This document shows positions 34,544 through 43,611 of a DNA stretch of 64,000 nt, piece after piece (the stretch's first letter is position 1; every line of letters starts with the position of its first letter). Source of the DNA: Candidatus Kapaibacterium sp. (lineage in GTDB: Bacteria; Bacteroidota; Ignavibacteria; Kapaibacteriales; UBA7675); assembly GCA_028284775.1 (NCBI GenBank), contig JANQRB010000115.1, positions 1-64,000 on the forward strand, read 5' to 3'. The notes below the pieces were generated by a model. That model had not been told where the DNA came from and made no database searches. It saw nothing but the letters and a program-made list of their open reading frames with translations. Made by a program: the position numbers and the translations under genes.

Positions 34544-35950
34544 ATGAAAGTAGTAGTACGGTTATTGTGCCTCATGGTCGTCTTTGCCGGTTTTGCCGGG
34601 ACAATGTTGGCTGCGGATCTGTCAATCCTCTGGCGACAGGAAGTTCATCGCCATGTCGTGAATGCCGTCGCATTTTCGCCGGACGGTCGGCTGCTGGCCT
34701 CCGTCGGTAGCGACGGACGACTCTCGCTGCTGTATGCCGGCGACGGCAGTGTTTACCGGACCCTGCGCCTCGCGGATCTCTTGCAGGAGCGCATTGCTGA
34801 CGAGCGGGGTGACAGAAGCGAGACCCTGGTGGCATCGCCATCGCTCCATTCCTTTCGACACGGATTTTTCGGTCTGGCCTTTGCGCCGCAGCAGCCGCTG
34901 CTGGCTACCAGCTTTATCCTGAAAGACAAAGATGCTAACGGCGCATTCCTCGCAACCAGAGAATACCTCTTTTTGTGGAACTTTGAAACAAACCGTAAGA
35001 CCGTCGTGCCAGTGTACACAACAGCGGGCGGCAGCAGATGCACACGGCCCGGCACGGTGGCATACTCGGCGGATGGCGAGCGGTTGGCTTTTGCCGGTGA
35101 CAACGGTATGGTGACGCTGATGGACGGCGTGAGCGCTGAAATTCTGTTCAGCTTCGACGCGCACAAAAAGTCGATCAGCGCTCTGGCTTTTGCGCCTGAC
35201 GGCCGGTCGCTGGCGACTTCCGGCGGCGACAAAAAAATTCGTTTGTGGGATCCGCGGACCGGTGCGCCACTGCAGAGTGTCGGCGCTATGAAGCATCGCG
35301 CCTACAGCATGCGTTTTTCCGATGACGGCAGCAGGCTCTACTCGGCCGGCTATGACAAAAAAGTGCGCGTCTGGGATCCATCCGTTGGCAGTGAGGAGCA
35401 GACCGTAAAGGGGCATCACGCGGCGGTCCGCGGAATTGCGCTCAGTAAGGATCGTCAGGTGCTGATGTCGGCAGCGCTGGACAAAACTATCCAGTTTGTC
35501 AACACCAGGGCTGGGGAATATATCGGCACATACACCGCTTTGCGCGAAGGACTCAATACAATGGATATCGCGCCCGACGGCCGAACGCTGGTTGTCGGGA
35601 CCAACAAAGGTCGTGTCTATCGTCTTGAGCTTCCCTTCTATATGGCAAGTGCCAAAGACGCCCAAGAGACGAGGAATGCCCTCGGCGCTTCGGAGCCTCT
35701 CCTGCATTCCAGCCCCAACCCGATCAGCGAAGACGCAAGCTTGGAAATCGTTTTACCTGCTTCCGGACATACCACCCTGGAAATACACAACACGCTTGGT
35801 GAAACGGTCAGTCAAATTTGGGACCACTATTTGAGCGCCGGCGCTCATGTCGTTCGCTGGGATGCGCGCGATATTGCCGCTGGAGTTTACTATGCCAGCC
35901 TGCAGATCGGCGAGTTGAAGTATTCACACAAATTGATCGTTGTCAAGTAA
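34544..35950 (+). CDS. secreted WD40 propeller with T9SS sorting domain
   Basis: 468 aa from the ATG at 34544 with GAGGA six bases upstream. Signal peptide to about residue 24 (TMLAA/D). At least six WD40-type repeats can be seen, with cores such as VNAVAFSPDGRLLASVGSDG, ISALAFAPDGRSLATSGGDK and YSMRFSDDGSRLYSAGYDKK, and IRLWDP or VRVWDP strand ends. The C-terminal 80 residues (SSPNPISEDASLEIV, DIAAGVYYASLQIG) form a type-A sorting domain. Exported WD40 proteins with a sorting domain should act outside the cell. The chrA gene starts five bases later, so it is likely on the same transcript. Confidence 0.82.
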   Translation: MKVVVRLLCLMVVFAGFAGTMLAADLSILWRQEVHRHVVNAVAFSPDGRLLASVGSDGRLSLLYAGDGSVYRTLRLADLLQERIADERGDRSETLVASPSLHSFRHGFFGLAFAPQQPLLATSFILKDKDANGAFLATREYLFLWNFETNRKTVVPVYTTAGGSRCTRPGTVAYSADGERLAFAGDNGMVTLMDGVSAEILFSFDAHKKSISALAFAPDGRSLATSGGDKKIRLWDPRTGAPLQSVGAMKHRAYSMRFSDDGSRLYSAGYDKKVRVWDPSVGSEEQTVKGHHAAVRGIALSKDRQVLMSAALDKTIQFVNTRAGEYIGTYTALREGLNTMDIAPDGRTLVVGTNKGRVYRLELPFYMASAKDAQETRNALGASEPLLHSSPNPISEDASLEIVLPASGHTTLEIHNTLGETVSQIWDHYLSAGAHVVRWDARDIAAGVYYASLQIGELKYSHKLIVVK

Positions 35951-35955
35951 ATCGT

Positions 35956-37131
35956 ATGCGTGAGCTTCGTGAACTGGCCCTGCTGTTTCTCAAGCTGGGT
36001 ACAATCGGCTTTGGCGGTCCGGCCGCGCACATCGCCATGATGGAAGATGAAGTTGTAAGCCGTCGACGGTGGATGACGCGCGAGCACTTTCTCGACCTGG
36101 TGGGTGCCACCAATCTCATTCCCGGCCCCAATTCTACTGAAATGGCGATTCACGTCGGCTACCAGCGCGCCGGCTGGGCCGGACTCGTAACGGCGGGCGC
36201 TTGTTTCATCTTGCCTGCCGTTCTTCTAACTGGGCTGCTGGCCTGGGCGTACAAAGTTTATGGTACGGTGCCGGAAGTGATGCCCTTTATCTATGGCATC
36301 AAACCGGCCGTCATTGCCGTTATTCTTTCGGCCTTGTGGAAGCTTGGCAAAAAGGCTGTTAAGGGCTGGCGTTATGCCGCCATTGGTATCGCGGTTGCGC
36401 TGCTCGTTTTCGGCGGTCTGAATGAAGTCCTCGCCATCCTGCTGGGTGGTCTTCTTGGCGGCGCCTGGATCCGGCTGCAACCGAATCCTTCTCCTCCTGG
36501 AAACGCGAAGGTTGGTGCCGGACTGGCGGTTATACCAGCGGCCCAGACTGAGGCCGCCGCAGGCAGCGCGACTCTGGTCGCCGGTGCTGCTGCGGGCGCC
36601 GGAGCCGTTTCACTAAGCCAGTTGGGGCTCACCTTTCTGAAAATCGGCTTCGTGCTCTTCGGCAGCGGTTATGTGCTTATCGCCTTTATGGAAGGCGAAC
36701 TGGTGGGCGAGTTGGGCTGGCTGACGCAGCAGCAGCTGATCGATGCCATCGCGATCGGACAATTTACGCCCGGCCCCGTCCTTTCTACAGCAACATTCGT
36801 CGGATATCTGATTGCCGATCTGCCCGGCGCTCTTATCGCCACCCTGGGCATCTTTCTGCCTTCTTTTATTTTCGTTGCGATTCTTAATCCTCTGGTACCG
36901 CGCATGCGGCGCTCGCGATTGCTTTCCTCCTTTCTCGATGCCGTCAATGTAAGTGCAATGGGCCTGATGCTGGCCGTCACCTTAACACTGGGCAGCAATG
37001 TACTTGTGGAATGGCCTGCGGTGCTTATCGCGGCGCTGGCCTCCTTCGTTGTGTTTTATTGGCGTCGCGTAAACGCTGCCTGGGTTATAATCGGCGGTGC
37101 GGCGGCGGGATATCTGCTCGCGCTTGTTTAA
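35956..37131 (+). CDS. chrA: chromate transporter ChrA
   Basis: 391 aa from the ATG at 35956; the longer frame runs into the WD40 gene. Two CHR domains are visible, the sign of a long-chain ChrA: first LGTIGFGGPAAHIAMMEDE with NLIPGPNSTEMAIHVGY, then GFVLFGSGYVLIAFMEGE with GQFTPGPVLSTATFVGY. About ten to twelve membrane helices. Exports chromate, and perhaps sulfate, by a proton-linked mechanism. The central linker (about 185-220) is Ala/Pro-rich. Its five-base spacing from a T9SS cargo gene looks incidental. Confidence 0.92.
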   Translation: MRELRELALLFLKLGTIGFGGPAAHIAMMEDEVVSRRRWMTREHFLDLVGATNLIPGPNSTEMAIHVGYQRAGWAGLVTAGACFILPAVLLTGLLAWAYKVYGTVPEVMPFIYGIKPAVIAVILSALWKLGKKAVKGWRYAAIGIAVALLVFGGLNEVLAILLGGLLGGAWIRLQPNPSPPGNAKVGAGLAVIPAAQTEAAAGSATLVAGAAAGAGAVSLSQLGLTFLKIGFVLFGSGYVLIAFMEGELVGELGWLTQQQLIDAIAIGQFTPGPVLSTATFVGYLIADLPGALIATLGIFLPSFIFVAILNPLVPRMRRSRLLSSFLDAVNVSAMGLMLAVTLTLGSNVLVEWPAVLIAALASFVVFYWRRVNAAWVIIGGAAAGYLLALV

Positions 37132-38105
37132 GTCCTGCTCAACGAAAACCTGAAGGCGGATTCATCTGCTGTCAAGGCTGTGAGGATGAATCTCAATTGT
37201 TGATGAACGCTTTGACTGGGCAACGAAGTCATTTGCAGGATGGAGACACAGGTTTGGTTTCCTTGGGTTTTGATCTGCTGACCACTCAGCTGTTTTAACT
37301 GCACGTTCACACCTTAAACGCGTCGAAACGACTACCGGTCCCTGGGATTGTGCCCGAGCTTTCGTATTCTTGCAGCCTGTCTGTACAGGCTGGAGATTTG
37401 GGGTGGCAAGATATTTGGAGAAGGCGCTGAAATTCTGAGAGAATCGGCGAGGGTGACTGTGTTTTAATCTTGAAAGTTTCGGTTGGTTGGTGGAGGGGGC
37501 AGGGCCCGAAGGGGCAATCTATACGCGTCATTTGGTTGTCCTGACAACTAAAAGCCCTGAGCGCTCTCCGTCCGCAATCTTCACGCTTAAGCCTGCGTCC
37601 ACCAACGTCGACGCCTCATTCAACTCTTGGAAAACAACTGCCGAGATGTGCAGTCAGAATTGCACATAGTCTCTTCTGCGTCCTTAACACAACTGCCATC
37701 TTCGCAATCGGCGGCTTTATCGCCAGGCAATTGTCGCCAGATTGAGTTCTGTAGCGCAGGCCTAAACCGGATTCGAATCCGGACCGGAGACTTCCGGCTA
37801 AAGTCAAGGCGTAGTCGTATAAAGACATGCTGAAGTCAAATTTCATTGTGATAATAATAGTGCGCCGGGATGCCGTCTAATGGGCGCCAGCATCATTAGT
37901 CTTCTTTATTCTGCCGATCAGGTGTTGTAGCGCCTTGAGTTGTCGGAAGGCACCGCCACCGGCGATAAAGACTATAGAGGTGGCGTAGCCAGGTCTGACA
38001 ACGGGAAGACAATAATAACCCGAGCAAGATTACCTGGCAGAAATGCCGTTGTTAGCACGGGAAACGGACAAGCTCTCATTGTGGAATCTGCCGGCCGCTG
38101 GCACC
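37132..38105. other. long non-coding stretch after chrA
   Basis: 974 bases, the longest gene-free stretch in the window. Short frames in all phases have no signal peptide, Shine-Dalgarno or recognisable motif. It contains the palindrome at 37767. It may be a decayed gene or hold unrecognised regulatory sequence. Confidence 0.45.
37767..37782. repeat. perfect 16-bp palindrome
   Basis: CCGGATTCGAATCCGG reads the same on both strands. It superficially resembles a tRNA T-arm, but the loop is one base short and no acceptor or anticodon arm surrounds it. It could be a protein-binding site. Confidence 0.4.
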
Positions 38106-38765
38106 TCAGTAGCGGAAGGTGCTGTGGACACGGCGAGAGAAATATACATATGGCAGCAGCAAGAAGCTCACCTGCAGCATGCGCAAAAACTCACGATAAT
38201 TTTCGGTGATAATGAAGTTGCCTGCTTCAAAGATCTGGCTCAGACAGACATCCCGGAGCAACAGGCTTGTAAGCGCGAACAGAAGATATAGGCTCAATGC
38301 ATGGCGCAGCATGCGACGCTTCATCACATACAGAACCAGCAGAAACAGGCCTGCAATGAATTCGGCGCTGCGGCTGATGATTATGAATTGAAGCGTGAAA
38401 CGCCACCATGGGTGGTATGAATCGGCCGTTTCGCTTGTAAGTGCCAGCCATACCGGTTCCGAAAAGCAGTACCATCCAGCCAAGAGTGCGATAAAGCTTC
38501 GAGCCGCCTCAGCCAGCAAGGCAATGCCCAAAAGAACTACAAGACCCCGGAAGCCGTCCCAGCGGCTGCCATACAGATCAGGGTCATATTTGTGATAGTC
38601 GGTTGTCTGTCGATAGAAATAGCCCAGGATGACTGATGTGACAAGGATTGCCGCGATAAGAATTCCAATACTGCCGAAGAGCAGAGTGTCCTGAAGTGAG
38701 CTTTTATCGACAATTTCGCTCATATACGCAGATAGCGCTGGCGCCGGTTGGGGAAACGATTCCAC
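38106..38765 (-). CDS. four-helix membrane protein, DUF2569-like
   Basis: 219 aa if started at the GTG at 38765, which has GGGAG nine bases upstream. The longest frame starts three codons earlier at a TTG that nearly overlaps that GGGAG, so it is less likely. Membrane helices at about 30-50, 75-97, 125-150 and 160-180. The C-terminal pattern LLPYVYFSRRVHSTFRY is like the end of DUF2569 proteins (YF..S.RVK.TF). Function unknown. It stands alone between a long gap and the HD-domain gene. Confidence 0.6.
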   Translation of the reverse strand: MESFPQPAPALSAYMSEIVDKSSLQDTLLFGSIGILIAAILVTSVILGYFYRQTTDYHKYDPDLYGSRWDGFRGLVVLLGIALLAEAARSFIALLAGWYCFSEPVWLALTSETADSYHPWWRFTLQFIIISRSAEFIAGLFLLVLYVMKRRMLRHALSLYLLFALTSLLLRDVCLSQIFEAGNFIITENYREFLRMLQVSFLLLPYVYFSRRVHSTFRY

Positions 38766-39017
38766 TTGCTGCAACTCCCTTGAAAATTTTCGGGGTCAAC
38801 ACTAAGGGAATGATGTTACTGTCGGTGCGGTACTGAACTTACGAATTCTCGCGCAAACTTTTGAGAGAAGCCCCGTCGAATATTGCCGTTGTTAACAGTC
38901 AGAGTGTCTGCAGGGCCAGTGATTGTCTCTCTGGCATGCTGGAAGATACTGCGCCTGATGCCTATTTCTTATTAATTTGCAAAGACAATCTTCAACTCGA
39001 GTGGAAGGATCGAAACC

Positions 39018-40883
39018 GTGGAATGGCAACAAGCTCCCCTGAAGTCTGATATGGAATTCGAGACATTGAAACTGCTTGACCGCTATGTTGCCGAAGAGGT
39101 GCGAATATTTATCGAGCAAACTTACTATGCCGAGGTCAACCGGCTGGCGCGAATGGAGACAGCCGTCAATGATCCCTTGTTCTTAGCGGATCCGCTTCGA
39201 CATCTGGGGCTGTTTACCGATCATGGCGTCGTGCACGTGCGCGATGTCGCAACGCAGATCATTCATGTCATCGATACGGTTAACGGTGTTCTTATCGCAG
39301 CCCGTGAACGAAAACGGCTCGAATTTATGAAGGGTCTCGGCGTTATGCTTGCCTATCTGCATGATGTCGGTATGAGCAAACCCGGGCCTATGGGCCGAGC
39401 GATGCATCCTGAATTTGCGGCACAACTGGTTTTCAGCGAATTATTTGACGATGTCATTGAAACTCTCTGGTCTGAGAACAGCGGTAACATGGCCTGGCGA
39501 TTGCAGCAATGCGCCGATCAAGGCTTGTTGAATGATGAGCCCCGCCGGGTGCTGCGCGAGATCCTGAGTCTTTCCGTCTGCCATAGCAAGAGTAAAGTAC
39601 CTATCGCGCTTGTCAATGACCCGCGGCGCTTGGCCGCACATATGAGAGTCACTCTAACCAGCGATCTCGAACACTTACACCATCAACAGCAGGTCCGCAA
39701 GTTACAGGTCAAGCTCGAGCAGGCTGCCGGTGGGCCGTCGGAACAAGAGCTGCTGCGGCAAAAGCTTGGCCAAGCGCAGGAGCGCCTAGTGGTATTCCAA
39801 ACTTCGCATCCGGATCCGGACAAGGGCGCTCACGTTCTGATGCGACACCGTCGAGCGGCAGCCGAGGCCTTCCTCTGGCTGGAAGAAGGCAGCGATCCAT
39901 CACTTGTCGACGATGTCAGGGATACTCTGCGAGCACTACGCGCCGCTGATGCTCTCCGTAAGCGCGGTACCGTTCTCAAGACTTCGGGAGGCTACGAGAT
40001 ATTTGTCGATCAGGGCAGCGCCAATGCCATTTATGCTCTGCGTATGGACGATGATGCCAAGCTGTTTCTCCTGGAAGCCGATTTCCCCATCAATGCCGGT
40101 GAGGCCAACCTGGCCAGCTCGGAGCTAACGCGCCACGGCGAGCTGCGGGTATCCTTGCATCACGGTTCCTTTGCCAGTGAAGATGCCATGCACCGGGCCG
40201 CACGCAACGCGGCGCTGATTATTCACGATATTCGCCGCGACGCCATCGATAGTTTTATCGGCGCAGCCGAGAATGCTCCGGATGGAGCGTCACTCATTCC
40301 GGCGTCCGGGATCAGCATCCTGGTCGAGGAAACTTCGGATAACGCTGAATTTTCTTCGCGTGTATGCCGCGAGCTCAAGAGCCTGACACCGAAGGATGAG
40401 CGGGAGATCAGACCGGCACCCTCGCTGCAAGACATTGAAAGCGGTGAACGCGACCGCTATCTCGCTGCACGTGAATTCGATTGGCCGCAGGCCGAACGGC
40501 GCAAATTGCTGGAACGCTTTGCCAGTTCCGGCTGTCGTTTGGACGGGCGAATGAACCAGAAGGCGGCTTTTGTGGATGTACGTCTGGCTACAGTCTACCC
40601 GGGCGAGGTGTTGCTTCAGGGCGGCAGCCGTCCCGGCTTTGTCTATATTCCGCTGGACGACGGATTGAAGGTATTGCCGCTGGGCGGTTATCACGCTGCG
40701 CCGGCGCGTCCCTGGGTACCGCTTGGCAATACGGGCGTCATTCGCGGTGCGGCGCGTAATGCCAGCGTCGTTGCAGAGCGGCACGTGAACCTCGTCATGA
40801 TTCCTAAGGAAGTATATCTTAAGCATTGGCATTACACCTATTCGCCTACTGATCTTACTGCGCTGTTCGGCGGCACTGAGTGA
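39018..40883 (+). CDS. HD-domain protein with C-terminal cyclic-nucleotide-binding-like domain
   Basis: 621 aa from a GTG preceded by GGAAGGA. The N-terminal HD domain shows DHGVVHVRDVA (His69, His73), YLHDVGMS (His115, Asp116), His130 and a later Asp in LRAADALRKR, a complete metal set for a phosphohydrolase. A coiled-coil insert (about 215-265) splits the domain. Residues about 510-615 (RLATVYPGEVLLQGG, NLVMIPKEVYLKHW) have the beta-roll pattern of a cNMP-binding domain. It may be a nucleotide-controlled phosphodiesterase or phosphatase; substrate unknown. Confidence 0.65.
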   Translation: MEWQQAPLKSDMEFETLKLLDRYVAEEVRIFIEQTYYAEVNRLARMETAVNDPLFLADPLRHLGLFTDHGVVHVRDVATQIIHVIDTVNGVLIAARERKRLEFMKGLGVMLAYLHDVGMSKPGPMGRAMHPEFAAQLVFSELFDDVIETLWSENSGNMAWRLQQCADQGLLNDEPRRVLREILSLSVCHSKSKVPIALVNDPRRLAAHMRVTLTSDLEHLHHQQQVRKLQVKLEQAAGGPSEQELLRQKLGQAQERLVVFQTSHPDPDKGAHVLMRHRRAAAEAFLWLEEGSDPSLVDDVRDTLRALRAADALRKRGTVLKTSGGYEIFVDQGSANAIYALRMDDDAKLFLLEADFPINAGEANLASSELTRHGELRVSLHHGSFASEDAMHRAARNAALIIHDIRRDAIDSFIGAAENAPDGASLIPASGISILVEETSDNAEFSSRVCRELKSLTPKDEREIRPAPSLQDIESGERDRYLAAREFDWPQAERRKLLERFASSGCRLDGRMNQKAAFVDVRLATVYPGEVLLQGGSRPGFVYIPLDDGLKVLPLGGYHAAPARPWVPLGNTGVIRGAARNASVVAERHVNLVMIPKEVYLKHWHYTYSPTDLTALFGGTE

Positions 40884-41207
40884 GGAACACGGCATGTGAA
40901 GAGTATGAACGATTTCGATGGATTTTGTACAGCCAGATTCGTGTTGCCGTCGACATAGTGTGCCGTCAGGGAGTCCGCCCGCCATGTGCGAAGCTTAATC
41001 TTCCGGACCGCGCGCCGATGAATGATATCCGACATGCTGAACTCTTTAGATTCGGACAGCTTCAGTTTGTGTTACGTCGGCTTTATCAGATCTTAAGATA
41101 GTTTTTATCCCACCCTCACATTTTCGCAATCTGCCGGTTGTAATCTTGTTGAAAGGCAATTGCTTGATAGCACAGTATGCCGATTCAACAGAAAAACCGG
41201 AGTTCCG
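40884..41207. other. intergenic region upstream of the acyltransferase gene
   Basis: 324 bases. No gene, terminator or repeat is clear. The open frame of the acyltransferase extends 16 codons into it, but the start with a Shine-Dalgarno is at 41208. Confidence 0.4.
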
Positions 41208-43076
41208 ATGCTCAGTGACCGCGTTGAAGCTGCCTGGGGAAAGGGAAGTGATGCAGCTCGTTTAATACAACTACCGGCCATCGCCCACCATCCATTCACG
41301 CGCAAGCTGTTGGAGATTGCGGAAAAGCCGCTTGTGCGCTGCTTGTGTATCGACCAACTTAACGCAGCGTACGAAAACATAACGCGTCAGCATCAAGATG
41401 GCGACTTTTTTGCGACGGCAGTTCAATGTCTGGATCTCAAGAGTGAAATTTCGGATGCCGACTTGCGTAAAATCCCAGGCTATGGGCCCTTAGTCGTTGT
41501 CGCAAATCATCCCTTCGGCGGCGTCGACGGTCTTTTGCTGGGGTATCACCTTACGCGCCGGCGGACGGATGTTAAATTTCTGGGCAACTATTTGTTAAAC
41601 GGCATACCGGAAATGCGACCATATCTGTTGCAGGTCGATCCTTTTGCCCAACGATCGTCGACAGGGGCAAACGCCAGGACCTTGAAAGAAGCGATACGAT
41701 GGCTCCGCCAAGGTGCTTGTCTTGTGGTGTTCCCGGCCGGTGAAGTATCCAGTTACAAGATCCGTGAAGGGCTTAACACCGACCGACCCTGGAGCAAACA
41801 CGTCGCAGCCATGGTTCGTTATGGCGAAGCCGCTGTGCTGCCCGTTTATTTTCCGGGCAGCAACAGCAGAGTGTTTCAGGCCGTAGGTTTTATTCATTCG
41901 TTGCTGCGGACAGCTCTGCTACCGCGCGAACTTGTTAAAAAGCAGGGGCAGACCGTGTCGCTCTATTTCGGCAAAACCATTGCCCCTGATGAATGGCAGG
42001 AACACCGAAGCAATGAAGGGATGACCGCCTTTCTCCGCAATCGTTGTTACGTCCTGCAATATCGCAGTCCGGGATCGGCGGCGTTGCGGCAATGCGCCGA
42101 CGAAATGCGCAATCCTGCGCACGTCGAAGCGCTTAACGAGGCGCTGCCCCCTGAAAAGCTGGCGGCCGAAATCGACACTCTTCCATCCCAGCAGATTCTG
42201 GTGGAACATGCCGCATACCGCGTGATGTACGCCTCGGCAGCCCAGGCGCCGCTCTTGCTGCGCGAACTGGGGCGCCTTCGCGAATTAACATTCCGGTCGG
42301 CCTCTGAAGGTACCGGCAAGTCAATCGACCTGGATGCCTTTGATGACTATTATCTGCACCTTTTTGCCTGGAATGATGAAGAGCGTGAGGTAGTTGGAGC
42401 CTATCGCTTGGGACTTTGCGACCGTATTTTAGCCGAACGCGGTCTCGATGGCCTGTACACTGCCGGTCTTTTCCGGTTTCAGCCGGGATTTGCCAGGCAC
42501 CTGGACGATGCTCTTGAAATGGGGCGGTCGTTTATCCGTGAGGAATACCAGCGCAAGTTTGGCTGTCTCTCCTTGCTATGGCGCGGCATCGGTGCATTTT
42601 TGGTTGCTCATCCGCGCTATCGTGTATTATTCGGCCCGGTCAGTATTGGTCGAAGCTATGGTCCGGTATCCCGCGTGCTCATGCTGCGCTACCTGGAGCG
42701 ATATCGCTACGATGCCATCCTTGGCCGCCTTGTCGCAGCTCGACAAGCTTTTCAGGCGGAGCAGTATGAATCTTCCATCGTACGGCAGGTACAACAGCAG
42801 CTTCACAGCGCCGCCGCGGTCTCCCGTCTGGTTGCCGACCTTGAGGCCGACGGCAAGGGCTTGCCGATACTCCTGCAGCACTATCTCAAGCTTAATGGGC
42901 GTCTGCTCGGATTTAACGTTGACCCCGCCTTCTCCGATGTCATTGATGGTTTGATACGCGTGGATCTGCGCCAGACCGAAACACGCTTTCTGAAACGCTT
43001 TATGGGGAAGGAAGGCTACGAAAGGTTTTCCGTTTACGGGGAGTCGTGTGCACAAGGATTCAGGGCTTCTCCGTAA
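41208..43076 (+). CDS. olsF: bifunctional acyltransferase, OlsF-like
   Basis: 622 aa from the ATG at 41208, with CCGGAG five bases upstream. The N-terminal half is a lysophospholipid acyltransferase: NHPFGGVDGLL carries the catalytic His101 and Asp107, and VVFPAGEVSS the second motif. The C-terminal half (about 330-600) is of the OlsB/hemolysin GNAT type: LGRLRELTFRSASEG, LDAFDDYYLHLFAWN, VVGAYRLG and LFGPVSIGRSY. Such a fusion is known as OlsF, which makes ornithine lipids in Flavobacterium and Serratia by N- and O-acylation. The head group used here cannot be told from sequence. Confidence 0.75.
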   Translation: MLSDRVEAAWGKGSDAARLIQLPAIAHHPFTRKLLEIAEKPLVRCLCIDQLNAAYENITRQHQDGDFFATAVQCLDLKSEISDADLRKIPGYGPLVVVANHPFGGVDGLLLGYHLTRRRTDVKFLGNYLLNGIPEMRPYLLQVDPFAQRSSTGANARTLKEAIRWLRQGACLVVFPAGEVSSYKIREGLNTDRPWSKHVAAMVRYGEAAVLPVYFPGSNSRVFQAVGFIHSLLRTALLPRELVKKQGQTVSLYFGKTIAPDEWQEHRSNEGMTAFLRNRCYVLQYRSPGSAALRQCADEMRNPAHVEALNEALPPEKLAAEIDTLPSQQILVEHAAYRVMYASAAQAPLLLRELGRLRELTFRSASEGTGKSIDLDAFDDYYLHLFAWNDEEREVVGAYRLGLCDRILAERGLDGLYTAGLFRFQPGFARHLDDALEMGRSFIREEYQRKFGCLSLLWRGIGAFLVAHPRYRVLFGPVSIGRSYGPVSRVLMLRYLERYRYDAILGRLVAARQAFQAEQYESSIVRQVQQQLHSAAAVSRLVADLEADGKGLPILLQHYLKLNGRLLGFNVDPAFSDVIDGLIRVDLRQTETRFLKRFMGKEGYERFSVYGESCAQGFRASP

Positions 43077-43077
43077 T

Positions 43078-43554
43078 TTAGCCGGAGGGGACGCCATGAA
43101 GCGCCAATTGCTGATTTTTGAAACGACGGTCGTCGGTAATTTCCCGTCCCAACCATTCCGGTTCGCGGAAGAGTTTGCTGTCTGCGACACAGGTGAATTC
43201 TACTTCGGCGGTTATTAGTCCCGTTAACTCACCATGGTAAATGTCTAGCTCGATGGTTAGCTTCGAATCTGTTGAAATCGTATAACGAGTTTTTTCTATT
43301 CGTTGCGCCAGCGTGAGCGGCCATAGCTGCTCGAATTGTCGCCGGCTGATTTCAACTTCGCACTCCGCGCGCTGTAAACCCGTACCATGTTTGACCGTCA
43401 GGAAGTATTGATCACCCTTCATACGCAGGCGAACCTCGCGGCCGGAATCATCAATTGCCAGATAGCCTTGCTGAAGTTCGACGCAGGGCCATGAGTGAAT
43501 GTCTTGCGGCAGCCGTTCAACGAGAAACTTGCGTTCGATTTCCAGTTCAATCAT
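43078..43554 (-). CDS. CYTH-domain phosphohydrolase
   Basis: 158 aa from the ATG at 43554; the frame extends 14 codons with no support. It starts with the ELEIERKFLV signature (ExExK) of the CYTH tunnel fold and continues with GREVRLRMKGDQYFLTVK and KTRYTISTDSKLTIELDIYH, the alternating basic and acidic strands that bind triphosphate and metal. Bacterial members hydrolyse inorganic triphosphate or thiamine triphosphate, or cyclise ATP. Its stop is one base after that of the convergent acyltransferase gene. Confidence 0.85.
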   Translation of the reverse strand: MIELEIERKFLVERLPQDIHSWPCVELQQGYLAIDDSGREVRLRMKGDQYFLTVKHGTGLQRAECEVEISRRQFEQLWPLTLAQRIEKTRYTISTDSKLTIELDIYHGELTGLITAEVEFTCVADSKLFREPEWLGREITDDRRFKNQQLALHGVPSG

Positions 43555-43611
43555 AATTGTAGGGGAAAGCAGATTCGCCTGCCTGCTGCCTGCCAAGGGA
43601 GCGGCGGAATT

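Noticed and set aside
34622-35707. 361-codon minus-strand frame opposite the WD40 gene
   Set aside because: Shadow of regular WD40 repeats on the other strand.
37767-37782. possible tRNA T-arm
   Set aside because: Loop is one base short, and no D-arm, anticodon arm or acceptor stem can be drawn around it.
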